From Microbacteriaceae bacterium VKM Ac-2854 (GTDB taxonomy: Bacteria; Actinomycetota; Actinomycetes; Actinomycetales; Microbacteriaceae), in NCBI GenBank assembly GCA_013205085.1, contig JABMLH010000007.1:62001-126000 (forward strand): a stretch of 64,000 nt of DNA, written 5' to 3'. Below the pieces are notes generated by a model. The model saw only the letters and a program-made list of their open reading frames with translations. It was not told where the DNA came from and did no database searches. Position numbers and translations under genes: made by a program. This document shows, one piece after another, positions 1 through 10,615 of the stretch; the first letter of the stretch is position 1; each line of letters opens with the position of its first letter.

Positions 1-321
1 GTGCTCGAGCGTGAGGCGGCCCTGCGCTTCACCTTCACGCAGGACGGCCTGAACCTCGAGGCCATCGGCTCCGAGCAGGCTCAGGCCTCGGAGGCGATCG
101 ACGCGATCGTCACGGGTGGCGACATGGTGGTCTCACTGAAGCCGCAGTTCCTGCTCGACGGCCTCGCGGCGGTGCACTCGGAGTTCGTGCGCATCGCGTT
201 CACGAAGACCGACAACCCCAACAAGCCCGGCCCGGTGCTGATCACCGCGCAGACCTCGCGCGAGCAGCCGGGCAACGACTCCTACCGCTACCTGCTGCAG
301 CCCAACCTGCTGCTGCGCTAG
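1..321 (+). CDS. dnaN: DNA polymerase III sliding clamp, C-terminal part
   Basis: This is the 3' end (106 codons) of the beta clamp gene; the 5' part lies before the window. The clamp encircles DNA and tethers replicative polymerase. The C-terminal end reads YLLQPNLLLR, close to the usual beta-clamp ending in which hydrophobic residues border the partner-binding pocket, and an FLLDGLAAV helix precedes it as in third clamp domains. gnd, recF and gyrBA follow in the order typical of actinobacterial origin regions, which supports the call. The true start is not visible. Confidence 0.93.
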   Translation: MLEREAALRFTFTQDGLNLEAIGSEQAQASEAIDAIVTGGDMVVSLKPQFLLDGLAAVHSEFVRIAFTKTDNPNKPGPVLITAQTSREQPGNDSYRYLLQPNLLLR

Positions 322-438
322 CAACGTCCCCGACGGGGGCGCTGTCCCGCCCCTGCAACCATCCCGTTCGCAGCGCCGCGACTTCCCGCTCCCGACGAGC
401 GCTCGCCCGCCGGCCAATCCCTCCACGGAAGGTTCACC

Positions 439-1326
439 ATGCACATCGGACTCGTCGGACTCGGCAAGATGGGCGACAACATGCGCTCGCGGCTCCGGAG
501 CAAGGGAGTCGAGGTCACCGGTTACGACCGCAACCCCGACGTCTCTGACGCCGCCTCCATCGACGAGATGATCGCCGCTCTGCCCGCCCCCCGCATCGTC
601 TGGATCATGGTGCCGGCCGGCCCCATCACCGACAGCGTGGTGACCGAGCTCTCCGAGAAGCTCAGCGAGGGCGACCTCGTGATCGACGGCGGCAACTCCC
701 GCTTCACCGAGGACTTCAAGCACGACGCGCTGCTCAAGCCCAAGGGCATCCACTACATCGACGCCGGCGTCTCCGGCGGCGTCTGGGGCCTGCAGAACGG
801 CTACGGCCTGATGGTCGGCGGCCCGGCCGAGCTGGTCGAGTACGCCATGCCCGTCTTCGACGCGCTGCGCCCCGAGGGCGACCGCGCCGAGGGTTTTGTG
901 CACGTCGGCGAGGTCGGCGCGGGTCACTACGCGAAGATGGTGCACAACGGCATCGAGTACGCGCTGATGCAGGCGTACGCCGAGGGCTACGAGCTGCTCG
1001 ACACCCGTAAGGACATCATCAAGGACGTCACCGGCACCTTCAAGGCGTGGCAGAAGGGCACCGTCGTGCGCTCTTGGCTGCTCGATCTGCTGGTGCGCGC
1101 GCTGGAGCAGGACCCGGAGTTCGAGCACATCGAGGGCTACGTCCAGGACTCGGGCGAGGGCCGCTGGACCATCGAGGAGGCGATCGCGAACGCCGTGCCG
1201 GTGCCCACGATCTCGGCCTCGATCTTCGCCCGCTTCGTCTCCCGCCAGGAGGACTCCCCTGCCATGAAGGCCGTCGCCGCCCTGCGCAACCAGTTCGGTG
1301 GCCACAGCGTCAAGGCCGTCGACTGA
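439..1326 (+). CDS. gnd: 6-phosphogluconate dehydrogenase, decarboxylating, short type
   Basis: Oxidises and decarboxylates 6-phosphogluconate to ribulose 5-phosphate in the pentose phosphate pathway (cytosol). The Rossmann nucleotide-binding loop G7-L-G-K-M-G12 opens the protein, the substrate-binding stretch SGGVWGLQNGYG lies near residues 112-123, and the catalytic lysine is probably K166 in GHYAKMVHNGIEY. At 295 residues it belongs to the short family rather than the ~470-residue form of enterobacteria. Asp30 after the second strand could favour NAD, but I cannot settle cofactor choice from sequence. A GGAAGG ribosome site precedes the ATG. Its place between dnaN and recF is common in actinobacteria. 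Confidence 0.95.
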   Translation: MHIGLVGLGKMGDNMRSRLRSKGVEVTGYDRNPDVSDAASIDEMIAALPAPRIVWIMVPAGPITDSVVTELSEKLSEGDLVIDGGNSRFTEDFKHDALLKPKGIHYIDAGVSGGVWGLQNGYGLMVGGPAELVEYAMPVFDALRPEGDRAEGFVHVGEVGAGHYAKMVHNGIEYALMQAYAEGYELLDTRKDIIKDVTGTFKAWQKGTVVRSWLLDLLVRALEQDPEFEHIEGYVQDSGEGRWTIEEAIANAVPVPTISASIFARFVSRQEDSPAMKAVAALRNQFGGHSVKAVD

Positions 1327-1487
1327 GTCGATACGACTTTTCTCCTCCTTCGTCGTCGAAAAGCCCGCAGTCGGCTTCGCGACGGTGAAAGTCCTGTAGA
1401 GCGTCCTACGATCGCCTACGACGAAATGCTGCAACGCATTTCGCCGGTTACGCTCGCGCGGAGACAGTTGCGTTCGCGACGGAGTTC

Positions 1488-1544
1488 GCTGGTTGAGCTT
1501 GCCGAAACCACCCGAGGCCGGTGGTTTCGGCGAGCTCAACCAGC
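1488..1544. repeat. Palindromic interspersed repeat, family A, copy 1
   Basis: Two inverted copies of the half-site GGTTGAGCYTGCCGAAACC (with flanking GCT and CA) face each other around a short GC-rich loop in the gnd-recF gap. The transcript would fold into a long hairpin. The element ends about 6 bases before the recF ribosome site, so it could act as a terminator for gnd or an mRNA stability element. See the other family A copies. Confidence 0.9.
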
Positions 1545-1568
1545 ACGTTGGAGGAAGGAGGTCGCAGC

Positions 1569-2903
1569 ATGCACGTCACGCAGCTGGCGCTCACCGACTT
1601 CCGGAACTACGAGACCGCCGATATCGAACTCGTGCCGGGGCCGAACCTGTTCGTCGGGCGCAATGGGCAGGGTAAGACGAACCTCGTCGAGTCGCTCGGT
1701 TACCTCTCCACCCTCGGCTCGCATCGGGTCTCGAGCGATCAGGCGATGATCCGGGCCGGCCGCGACGCTGCCGTGATCCGGGCGCGACTGCGCAACGGCG
1801 ACCGCGAGCTGCTGGCCGAGGTGCAGATCAATCGCTCCTCCCCCAACCGCGCGCAGATCAACCGCGGCGGCATCAAGCCGCGCGAGTTGCCGCGCTACTT
1901 CTCCTCCGTGCTGTTCGCGCCGGAGGACCTGCTGCTCATCCGCGGCGATCCCTCGGCCCGACGTCGCTTCTTCGACCAGCTGATCGTGCTGCGCGCCCCG
2001 CGGATGAGCGCGGTGCAGTCGGACTACGAGCGGGCACTGCGCCAGCGCAACACGCTGCTGAAGTCGGCCAGGGCGACGGGGCTCAAGGATTCGTCGAAGC
2101 TCGGCACCCTGGACATCTGGGATGACCGGCTGGTCACTCTCGGCACCGAGATCATCCTCAGCCGCTCGCACCTGATCGCGGAGTTGAGCCCGCTGGTGCA
2201 AGCCGCGTACGAGGCCGTCGCCGGCGCGGATCAGCGGCCGGCGCTGGCGCCCCGGCTCAGCATCGAGGGGGCGGTGGACGAGGACGACGAGTACGGATCG
2301 GAGGTCGCGCCGGTTGCGGAGTCCGCTTCGACCCCGGAGACGGTCGCCGCCGAGTTCCGCGCAGCGCTCGCCTCCGTGCGCCGCAAGGAACTCGAACGCG
2401 GCGTCTCGCTCGTCGGGCCGCACCGCGACGACGTGCTGTTCGAACTGAACGGGTTGCCGGCCAAGGGCTACGCCAGTCACGGCGAGAGCTGGTCGTTCGC
2501 GCTGTCGCTGAAGATCGGCGCTGCCGAACTGCTGCGACGCGAGTCGTCGACGGGGGATCCGGTGCTGATCCTCGACGACGTCTTCGCCGAACTGGACGCG
2601 CGGCGGCGGGAGCGGCTCGCAACCACCGTCGCCGGTTACGAGCAGGTGCTGATCACGGCGGCGGTATTCGACGATGTGCCGTCGGCGCTGGCGGCGCACA
2701 CGGTGCGGATCGAGGCGGGACGCGTGATCGAGACGGATGCCGTCCCGGTGGTCGAGCCTGCGGCGGTTCCGGTGGTTGAGCCTGCCCTTTCGGTGGTTGA
2801 GCCTGCCGAAACCACCAGCGTCGATGAGGGAGTGGTTTCGGCAAGCTCAACCAGCGAGGGTGCGAGCTCGACCAGCGACACACAGGCCGACGATGGCCGA
2901 TAA
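1569..2903 (+). CDS. recF: RecF recombination and replication repair ATPase
   Basis: RecF is an SMC-like ATPase that helps load RecA at single-strand gaps. Visible motifs are the Walker A loop GRNGQGKTN near residue 30, the signature region VGPHRDD, and the Walker B/D-loop ILDDVFAELDARRR. The ATG at 1569 is chosen because a strong GGAGGAAGGAGG site lies at 1550-1561; an upstream GTG at 1521 falls inside repeat copy 1 and is rejected. The normal RecF ending lies near HTVRIEAGRV. About 55 further residues, rich in VVEPA and SASSTS, come from repeat family A copies translated in frame. The last 11 bases overlap the next gene. Confidence 0.95.
   Translation: MHVTQLALTDFRNYETADIELVPGPNLFVGRNGQGKTNLVESLGYLSTLGSHRVSSDQAMIRAGRDAAVIRARLRNGDRELLAEVQINRSSPNRAQINRGGIKPRELPRYFSSVLFAPEDLLLIRGDPSARRRFFDQLIVLRAPRMSAVQSDYERALRQRNTLLKSARATGLKDSSKLGTLDIWDDRLVTLGTEIILSRSHLIAELSPLVQAAYEAVAGADQRPALAPRLSIEGAVDEDDEYGSEVAPVAESASTPETVAAEFRAALASVRRKELERGVSLVGPHRDDVLFELNGLPAKGYASHGESWSFALSLKIGAAELLRRESSTGDPVLILDDVFAELDARRRERLATTVAGYEQVLITAAVFDDVPSALAAHTVRIEAGRVIETDAVPVVEPAAVPVVEPALSVVEPAETTSVDEGVVSASSTSEGASSTSDTQADDGR
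2747..2876. repeat. Family A repeat copies inside the recF 3' end, copy 2
   Basis: Several full and partial half-sites lie in the last 150 bases of recF: degenerate ones near 2747 and 2771, a full one at 2791-2815, an inverted one at 2831-2855, and a decayed one at 2861-2876. All remain in the recF reading frame, which keeps its stop at 2903. The pattern suggests repeated insertion or local duplication that pushed the recF stop downstream. Confidence 0.85.
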
Positions 2904-3396
2904 GGGGAAGCCGGCCCCCGACTCCGAGGCCGCGGCGGTCTACCGCCACCTCAAGGAGGTGTTCGGCGCAGACACGCCCCGGCGCAAGAAGGCCGCAGCG
3001 GCGAAGGAGGAGGCCGGGCAGAGCAGGGCGTTCGGCCGCGGCCGCGATCCGCACGATCTCGGTGACGTCCTCGACGGCCTCACCAACCGGCTCGGGTGGA
3101 CGGCGCCGCTCGCGCAATCGGATCTGATCGCATCGTGGACCGCGATCGCCGGTGAGGAGACCGCCAAGCACTCGCAACCGGTCGGTGTCGTCGACGGCGT
3201 GCTGACCGTCGCGTGCGAGTCGACGGCGTGGGCGACGCAGCTTCGTCTGATGCGGGTCGAGATCATGAACCACATCGCGGTGAACTACCCGCAAGCCGGA
3301 ATCGAGTCGATCCGTTTTCAAGGCCCCGACGTCCCGACCTGGAAACGGGGTCCCCGCTCGATTCCAGGGCGTGGTCCGCGCGACACCTACGGGTGA
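2893..3396 (+). CDS. DUF721/DciA family protein
   Basis: A 167-residue protein with a basic, low-complexity N-terminus (RRKKAAAAKEEAG) and a DUF721 domain in about residues 60-140 (LIASWTAIAGEETAKHSQPV, then a strand-rich ACESTAWATQLRLM). DUF721 members include DciA, which helps load replicative helicase in bacteria lacking DnaC; the actinobacterial versions sit between recF and gyrB as here. The ATG at 2893 overlaps the recF end by 11 bases, suggesting translational coupling. The C-terminus is short and basic (RGPRSIPGRGPRD). Helicase loading is a family inference. Confidence 0.88.
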   Translation: MADKGKPAPDSEAAAVYRHLKEVFGADTPRRKKAAAAKEEAGQSRAFGRGRDPHDLGDVLDGLTNRLGWTAPLAQSDLIASWTAIAGEETAKHSQPVGVVDGVLTVACESTAWATQLRLMRVEIMNHIAVNYPQAGIESIRFQGPDVPTWKRGPRSIPGRGPRDTYG

Positions 3397-3473
3397 CAAC
3401 GCATTTTCGGTCACCCTCGACAAAAAAGCTCGCCAGATCGCCGCGTAGCGCCTCGGGCCAGAGCCGTTCGCGG

Positions 3474-3479
3474 TAGAAT
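3474..3479 (+). promoter_or_regulatory. Possible -10 element for gyrB
   Basis: TAGAAT at 3474-3479 lies in the 178-base gap before gyrB, about 95 bases upstream of its start codon. It fits a sigma-70 type -10 box. I see no convincing -35 at the right distance, so support is weak. Confidence 0.3.
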
Positions 3480-3481
3480 GA

Positions 3482-5626
<2,145 letters not shown>

Positions 5627-5647
5627 GCCTGGATTCGGCACGTGCTC

Positions 5648-5718
5648 GCTGGTTGAGCCTGCCGAAACCATCCCCACCTCGGAGACCCGCTCGATTGATT
5701 TCGGCAAGCTCAATCAGC
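5648..5718. repeat. Family A repeat between gyrB and gyrA, copy 3
   Basis: A full half-site at 5648-5670 and a diverged inverted one at 5693-5718 (with GATTTCGG and TCAATCAGC) enclose about 22 bases. It fills most of the 126-base gyrB-gyrA gap. A hairpin here could uncouple the amounts of the two gyrase subunits. Confidence 0.88.
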
Positions 5719-5752
5719 GGACAGCGGCACGACGAAGCAGACGGAAAGACAC

Positions 5753-8353
5753 ATGGCAGACGAAACCGACAACACGACCGGCCCGGACGACTCCGAGGAC
5801 ATCGTCACCGAGACCGGCGTCGTGATCCACGGACACGACAAGATCGAGCCGGTCGACCTCCAGCTGGAGATGCAGCGCTCCTACCTCGACTACGCCATGA
5901 GCGTGATCGTCGGCCGAGCGCTGCCCGAGGTGCGCGACGGCCTCAAGCCCGTGCACCGCCGCGTGATCTACGCGATGTACGACGGCGGCTACCGCCCCGA
6001 CAAGGCGTTCTCGAAGTGCTCGCGCGTCGTCGGCGACGTGATGGGCCAGTTCCACCCGCACGGCGACACCGCGATCTACGACGCGCTCGTGCGTCTGGTG
6101 CAGCCGTGGTCGCTGCGTTACCCGCTCGCGCTCGGCCAGGGCAACTTCGGCTCCCCCGGCAACGACGGCGCGGCGGCTCCCCGCTACACCGAGACCAAGA
6201 TGGCGCCGCTCGCGCTCGAGATGGTCCGCGACATCGACAAGAACACCGTCGACTTCCAGGACAACTACGACGGCCGCACCCGCGAGCCGGCGATCCTGCC
6301 GGCCCGGTTCCCGAACCTGCTGGTGAACGGATCCGTCGGCATCGCGGTCGGTATGGCCACGAACATTCCCCCGCACAACCTGCGCGAGGTCGCCAGCGGC
6401 GCCAAGTGGGCGCTGGAGCACCCCGAGGCGACCCGCGAGGAGCTGCTCGAGGCGCTGATGCAGCGGATCAAGGGCCCGGACTTCCCGACCGGTGCGCAGA
6501 TCCTCGGTGTGCGCGGCATCCACGACGCCTACCGCACCGGCCGCGGCTCGATCACGATGCGCGCCGTCGTGTCGATCGAGGAGATCCAGGGCCGGGTCTG
6601 CCTCGTCGTCACCGAGCTGCCGTACCAGGTCAACCCCGACAACCTCGCGATCAAGATCGCCGAGCTGGTCAAGGACGGCAAGGTCTCGGGCATCGCGGAC
6701 ATCCGCGACGAGACCTCCGGGCGCACCGGCCAGCGCCTGGTGATCGTGCTCAAGCGCGACGCCGTCGCCAAGGTCGTGCTGAACAACCTGTACAAGCACA
6801 CGCAGCTGCAGGAGAACTTCGGCGCGAACATGCTCGCGATCGTCGACGGCGTGCCGCGCACGCTCTCGCTCGACGGCTTCATCCGGGCGTGGGTCGACCA
6901 CCAGGTCGACGTCATCGTCCGCCGCACCCAGTTCCTGCTGGACGAGGCCGAGGCGCGCATCCACATCCTGCGCGGCTACCTCAAGGCGCTGGATGCGCTG
7001 GACGAGGTGATCGCCCTGATCCGCCGCTCGCCGACGGTCGAGGACGCCCGCGACGGTCTGATCGAGCTGCTCACGATCGACGAGGTGCAGGCCCGCGCCA
7101 TCCTCGATATGCAGCTGCGCCGCCTGGCCGCGCTGGAGCGCCAGAAGATCCTCGAGGAGCACGACAAGATCCAGCTCGAGATCGACGACTACAAGTCGAT
7201 CCTCGCCAGCCCGGAGCGCCAGCGGATCATCATCGGTGAAGAGCTCGATGAGATCACGGCGAAGTTCGGCGACGACCGCCGCACCGAGATCATGTTCGGC
7301 TTCGACGGCGACATGTCGGTCGAAGACCTCATCCCCGAAGAGGAGATGGTGGTCACCGTCACCCGCGGCGGCTACCTCAAGCGCACCCGCAGCGACAACT
7401 ACCGTCAGCAGCACCGCGGCGGAAAGGGCGTCCGCGGGGCGACGCTGAAGGCCGACGACGTGGTGGAGCACTTCTTCGTCACCACGACGCACCACTGGCT
7501 GCTGTTCTTCACGAACACGGGCCGCGTCTACCGCGCGAAGACCTATGAGCTGCAGGAGGCCGGCCGCGACGCGAAGGGCCAGCACATCGCGAACCTGCTC
7601 GCGCTGGAGCCGGGCGAGCAGATCACCCAGATCCTCGATATCCGGGACTACGAGGCCGCGACCTACCTGGTGCTGGCGACCCGCGACGGCCTGGTCAAGA
7701 AGACGGCGCTGAGCGAGTACGACACCAACCGCTCCGGCGGCATCATCGCGATCAAGCTGCGCGAGGGCGACGCGCTCGTCTCCGCTCTGCTGGTGGATGA
7801 GGACAGCGAGGTGCTGCTCGTCTCCCGAAAGGGCATGTCGGTGCGCTTCGAGGCGTCCGACGAGGCGCTGCGTCCGATGGGTCGTTCGACCTCCGGCGTG
7901 ATCGGGATGAAGTTCCGCGAGGGCGACGAACTGCTCGACGCGAACGTCGTCACCGACGAGGGCTACGTGTTCATCGTCACCGAGGGTGGTTACGCCAAAC
8001 GCACCAACGTCGACCAGTACCGCAGCCAGAACCGCGGCGGCCTGGGCATCAAGGTGGCCAAGCTGGAGGAGAAGCGAGGAGACCTCGTCGGGGCGCTCAT
8101 CACGGACGAGGACGACGAGGTGCTCGTGGTTCTTGCCAGTGGCAAGGTGGTACGCTCTGCCGTGGCCGAGGTACCGGCCAAGGGACGCGACACGATGGGG
8201 GTCGTCTTCGCGAGATTCGCGGAGGATGACCGCATCATCGCCCTCGCCAAGAACACTGAACGCAATCTCGACGCCCAGGATGAGGCTCCCGACGCCGTAG
8301 AGGCCACGGACTCCGTTGAGGCGTCGGAGAAGGATGATTCCGTAGATGAGTAG
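5753..8353 (+). CDS. gyrA: DNA gyrase subunit A
   Basis: The DNA breakage-reunion subunit of gyrase, partner of GyrB. The catalytic tyrosine is Y145 in APRYTE. The quinolone-determining stretch reads [14 protein letters not shown] with T106 at the E. coli Ser83 position and D110 at the Asp87 position. The C-terminal beta-pinwheel holds a GyrA box ([10 protein letters not shown]) and a related QNRGGLG repeat. The acidic tail (EKDDSVDE) is common in actinobacteria. A GGAAAG site precedes the ATG. The end overlaps the next gene by 8 bases, pointing to one transcript with the DUF3566 gene. Confidence 0.98.
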   Translation: MADETDNTTGPDDSEDIVTETGVVIHGHDKIEPVDLQLEMQRSYLDYAMSVIVGRALPEVRDGLKPVHRRVIYAMYDGGYRPDKAFSKCSRVVGDVMGQFHPHGDTAIYDALVRLVQPWSLRYPLALGQGNFGSPGNDGAAAPRYTETKMAPLALEMVRDIDKNTVDFQDNYDGRTREPAILPARFPNLLVNGSVGIAVGMATNIPPHNLREVASGAKWALEHPEATREELLEALMQRIKGPDFPTGAQILGVRGIHDAYRTGRGSITMRAVVSIEEIQGRVCLVVTELPYQVNPDNLAIKIAELVKDGKVSGIADIRDETSGRTGQRLVIVLKRDAVAKVVLNNLYKHTQLQENFGANMLAIVDGVPRTLSLDGFIRAWVDHQVDVIVRRTQFLLDEAEARIHILRGYLKALDALDEVIALIRRSPTVEDARDGLIELLTIDEVQARAILDMQLRRLAALERQKILEEHDKIQLEIDDYKSILASPERQRIIIGEELDEITAKFGDDRRTEIMFGFDGDMSVEDLIPEEEMVVTVTRGGYLKRTRSDNYRQQHRGGKGVRGATLKADDVVEHFFVTTTHHWLLFFTNTGRVYRAKTYELQEAGRDAKGQHIANLLALEPGEQITQILDIRDYEAATYLVLATRDGLVKKTALSEYDTNRSGGIIAIKLREGDALVSALLVDEDSEVLLVSRKGMSVRFEASDEALRPMGRSTSGVIGMKFREGDELLDANVVTDEGYVFIVTEGGYAKRTNVDQYRSQNRGGLGIKVAKLEEKRGDLVGALITDEDDEVLVVLASGKVVRSAVAEVPAKGRDTMGVVFARFAEDDRIIALAKNTERNLDAQDEAPDAVEATDSVEASEKDDSVDE

Positions 8354-8756
8354 CACCGTCGCCGAGAAACTCGCCAAGAAGTCCGCGAAGAGCCCGGCGG
8401 CCAAGCAGGTCCGTCTCAAGCTGGTCTACGTCGACTTCTGGTCGGCCGTGAAGCTGTCCTTCCTGGTCGGCTTGACGCTCGCGATCATCACGATCGTCGT
8501 CGTCTACCTGGTCTACACCGTGCTCGCGCAGACCGGCGTCTTCACGCAGGTCAACGGCCTGATGCAGGACATCGCGGGGGCCGAGGCCTTCGACCTGAAC
8601 AGCATCATCGCGCTGCCGCAGGTGATGGGCTTCGCAGTCGTGGTGGCCGTGCTGAACACCATCGTCACCACCGCGCTCGGCGCGATCGTGGCGTTGCTGT
8701 ACAACCTCAGCGTCAAGATCACCGGCGGTCTGCTGGTCGGCTTCACGAACCAGTAG
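8346..8756 (+). CDS. DUF3566 family membrane protein
   Basis: A 136-residue integral membrane protein with a basic N-terminus ([17 protein letters not shown]) and two membrane stretches, around residues 37-60 ([21 protein letters not shown]) and 95-120 ([22 protein letters not shown]). DUF3566 proteins are regularly encoded just after gyrA in actinobacteria. In mycobacteria the homologue CwsA interacts with division and wall-growth proteins; whether that applies here is inference. The start codon lies inside the gyrA end, so translation is probably coupled. Confidence 0.88.
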   Translation: MSSTVAEKLAKKSAKSPAAKQVRLKLVYVDFWSAVKLSFLVGLTLAIITIVVVYLVYTVLAQTGVFTQVNGLMQDIAGAEAFDLNSIIALPQVMGFAVVVAVLNTIVTTALGAIVALLYNLSVKITGGLLVGFTNQ

Positions 8757-8833
8757 GCTGCGGTCCGGTCGGATTAGGAATGCGCCGGGATGTCCGGTAG
8801 AGTCTTCTTCGGCCCAACGGGGGCCAGTCCTCC

Positions 8834-8910
8834 GGGGGTATAGCTCAGGCGGTTAGAGCGCTTCACTGATAATGAAGAGGTCCCAGGTTCAAGTCCTGGT
8901 ACCCCCACCA
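8834..8910 (+). tRNA. tRNA-Ile (GAT)
   Basis: Full cloverleaf with acceptor arms GGGGGTA and TACCCCC, anticodon stem CTTCA/TGAAG around loop CTGATAA (anticodon GAT), and T-arm GGTTCAAGT. The 3' CCA is encoded (8908-8910). It reads isoleucine ATC/ATT codons. A possible -10 box TAGAGT lies at 8798-8803. Confidence 0.96.
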
Positions 8911-8915
8911 ACCAG

Positions 8916-8942
8916 AATCCCCGGGCGACCGGGGATTTTTGG
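8916..8942 (+). terminator. Rho-independent terminator after tRNA-Ile
   Basis: Stem AATCCCCGG / CCGGGGATT with loop GCGA at 8916-8937, followed directly by a T run. It ends the tRNA-Ile transcript. Confidence 0.85.
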
Positions 8943-8994
8943 TTCCGGCATCTTCGGGTGCCACCTCGGCCGCATCCTCGGGTGCACCCGGCCC

Positions 8995-9067
8995 GGGGCC
9001 TTAGCTCAGTTGGTAGAGCGCCTGCTTTGCAAGCAGGATGTCAGGAGTTCGAATCTCCTAGGCTCCA
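8995..9067 (+). tRNA. tRNA-Ala (TGC)
   Basis: Cloverleaf with acceptor arms GGGGCCT and AGGCTCC (one G-T pair), anticodon stem CCTGC/GCAGG around loop TTTGCAA (anticodon TGC), and T-arm GAGTTCGAATCTC. The discriminator base is A9067. The 3' CCA is not encoded, unlike the neighbouring tRNA-Ile. Confidence 0.96.
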
Positions 9068-9081
9068 CAGATCAGAACGAC

Positions 9082-9106
9082 GAAGCCCGCCCATCCGGCG
9101 GGCTTC
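9082..9106 (+). terminator. Terminator hairpin after tRNA-Ala
   Basis: Perfect 10-bp stem GAAGCCCGCC / GGCGGGCTTC with a 5-base loop, starting 14 bases after the tRNA. The T tract is poor, as is common in high-GC genomes. Confidence 0.75.
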
Positions 9107-9138
9107 TCGTGTCTGACGGGTCGATTCGAAGGAGAGCG

Positions 9139-9516
9139 ATGAGCGCGAACGTGGCCGTCGACCGCACCGACCACCACACCGTCGACCGGTGGCTGTGGGC
9201 CTTGGTCGGTGCCCAACTCGTCGGCGGCGCGATCACGGCCCTCGGTCCGAGCGGCTCGAGCTGGCTCGGTGTTGTGCCCGTGCTGTTCTCCGTCGCCGCA
9301 CTGTACCTCGCGCGGCGGGACTGGCGAGCGCTCGGCGCTGCGTTCGAGCGGTTCCACTGGCTGTGGGCGGTCTTCCCTCCGGTGTACGTGATCGGCCGCG
9401 GTGCCTACCTCTATCGGGCGACGGGTCGAGGGCTGGTGATCACGGTGGTCTCTGCGGCACTGCTGGCCACGGGATACGTCCTGCCCGCCTTCCTCCGGTT
9501 GGGAGCGATCGGATGA
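9139..9516 (+). CDS. Small multi-pass membrane protein, first of a tandem pair
   Basis: A 125-residue protein not assigned to a named family. Three or four hydrophobic segments are visible (LWALVGAQLVGGAITAL, WLGVVPVLFSVAALYLA, FPPVYVIGRGAYLY, LVITVVSAALLATGYVL). The ATG at 9139 is chosen for its AAGGAGAG site at 9129-9136. The next gene encodes a similar protein (shared pattern PVYVIGR versus PVYLIGR) and starts in an ATGA overlap, so the two are probably co-translated paralogues. Function unknown. Confidence 0.7.
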   Translation: MSANVAVDRTDHHTVDRWLWALVGAQLVGGAITALGPSGSSWLGVVPVLFSVAALYLARRDWRALGAAFERFHWLWAVFPPVYVIGRGAYLYRATGRGLVITVVSAALLATGYVLPAFLRLGAIG

Positions 9517-9875
9517 GCGGCACGACGAGCACGCGCGATGTCGCCGGCTCGCGTCTGATCTGGGTGATCGCGGCGCTGCAACTGGCTCCGTCGATCGCCG
9601 TCGCCGGCGGCACCATCGGCCTCGGCGCCTTCTTCGTCTTCCTGGCTTGGGCGGCGACGATCTTCCTGGCGGCGAAGGACCACGACATGGTCCGCGACGC
9701 CGGCGTCGTGCGCGCCTTCGCCTGGGCCTGGGCGTTCCTCGGACCGGTCTACCTGATCGGTCGCTGCGTCGCCGTGGAGCGCGAGCGCGGAACCGGGCTC
9801 GCACCAGCGCTGGCGTGGTTCGTCGCGACCACGGTCGCCGACGTCGTGGTCGTGCTCATCGCGTCGCTGAGCTGA
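9513..9875 (+). CDS. Small multi-pass membrane protein, second of a tandem pair
   Basis: A 120-residue membrane protein with hydrophobic stretches LIWVIAALQLAPSIAVAGG, GLGAFFVFLAWAATIFLAA, FAWAWAFLGPVYLIGR and WFVATTVADVVVVLIASL. It resembles the preceding gene product in size, topology and the PVY-IGR motif, and its start codon overlaps that gene's stop by 4 bases. The motif may mark a shared membrane domain, but I do not recognise the family. Confidence 0.7.
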   Translation: MSGTTSTRDVAGSRLIWVIAALQLAPSIAVAGGTIGLGAFFVFLAWAATIFLAAKDHDMVRDAGVVRAFAWAWAFLGPVYLIGRCVAVERERGTGLAPALAWFVATTVADVVVVLIASLS

Positions 9876-9999
9876 CCATCGCGCGCCGGCGGATCCGAGC
9901 GTAGGATCGGCCCTAGAACGGGTGGACACGATGAAGGCTCTCCTCGACGCGACGATGTCGTCGCGTGACCGATCAGCCGGACTGCGATCGTGAGTGATC

Positions 10000-10545
10000 A
10001 TGCGCAGGGCTGTGGCGTCGGGTGCGGGCTGTGCTCTGTGTGCCGCTCTCCTGGTCGGCTGCTCGGCGCACTCGGCTGATTCCGCCGTCGTCGGCATCGC
10101 TCGTAGCCAGGGCGGCGTGATGATCGCCGTCGTCCGGGTGTGCAGCGGTGAGACGGCGGGCATCGAGTTGCTCGCGGAGACGGGGACCTCGCCCGTCTTC
10201 GGCGCTCGGCAGGTACAGGTCACGACGTGGACGTCGCCCGAGCCGGTGCGGCTCATCGGCGAGACGGATCTGATCGGCGACACCTCGTGGGCGATGGGGT
10301 CGCCGGTGCGGGCGTTGGACGAGGGCGCGATCTACCTGATGTCGGCGGTCTCGACGTCGGGTGCGTCGGTGGGTCGGCCGTTGCGCTTCTCCCCCGAGGC
10401 GTTCGAGGGGATCGGCGTGGAGCAGGTGCTGACGGTGGACGGCAACGGCCCGGGTTCGCGCTACGTGTCCATGGTCGACTTCGTAACGACGGTGTGCGAC
10501 GCAGCGCGTCCGCCGGAGCGCATGCCCTCGACCCGCAGCGAATAA
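10000..10545 (+). CDS. Putative lipoprotein, paralogue of the gene at 12553
   Basis: About 181 residues with a basic N-terminus and the lipobox LLVGC within the first 25 residues, so probably a lipid-anchored exported protein. The body contains VRVCSGETAGIELL and TTWTSPEPVRLIG. These match the protein encoded 2 kb downstream (VRVCEGEAAGIQL, TTWTSPDPV), so the two are paralogues. No enzymatic motif is visible; a conserved Cys pair (VRVCSG near the start, TVCDAA near the end) could form a disulfide outside the cell. A GTG at 9994 in the same frame is an alternative start. Function unknown. Confidence 0.72.
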   Translation: MRRAVASGAGCALCAALLVGCSAHSADSAVVGIARSQGGVMIAVVRVCSGETAGIELLAETGTSPVFGARQVQVTTWTSPEPVRLIGETDLIGDTSWAMGSPVRALDEGAIYLMSAVSTSGASVGRPLRFSPEAFEGIGVEQVLTVDGNGPGSRYVSMVDFVTTVCDAARPPERMPSTRSE

Positions 10546-10573
10546 CGCACCTCGCCGGGTGGCGATGCGCTCC

Positions 10574-10607
10574 CTTACCCAAGGCTAGTCGTCTATCCTT
10601 GGATAAG
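10574..10607 (+). promoter_or_regulatory. Inverted repeat in front of fic, probable operator
   Basis: Arms CTTACCCAAGG (10574-10584) and CCTTGGATAAG (10597-10607) differ at one of 11 paired positions and flank 12 bases. The right arm runs into the AAGGAGG ribosome site of the Fic gene, so a bound protein would block expression. The Fic protein has a C-terminal DNA-binding-like domain and is the best candidate to bind here. Confidence 0.6.
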
Positions 10608-10615
10608 GAGGACGG

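Noticed and set aside
133-1539. Minus-strand open frame of 468 codons opposite dnaN and gnd
   Set aside because: It is antisense to two clear genes and its first residues derive from repeat copy 1.
6053-6110. Fluoroquinolone resistance from Thr106 of GyrA
   Set aside because: Natural variation at the Ser83-equivalent position is common in actinobacteria. Sequence alone does not show resistance.
5714-8419. Minus-strand open frame of 901 codons opposite gyrA
   Set aside because: Same antisense artefact of GC-rich third positions; gyrA has all its motifs on the plus strand.
8872-9516. Coding frame running through both tRNA genes into the membrane protein
   Set aside because: The frame crosses two tRNAs and two terminators. 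The ATG at 9139 with its AAGGAG site is the proper start.
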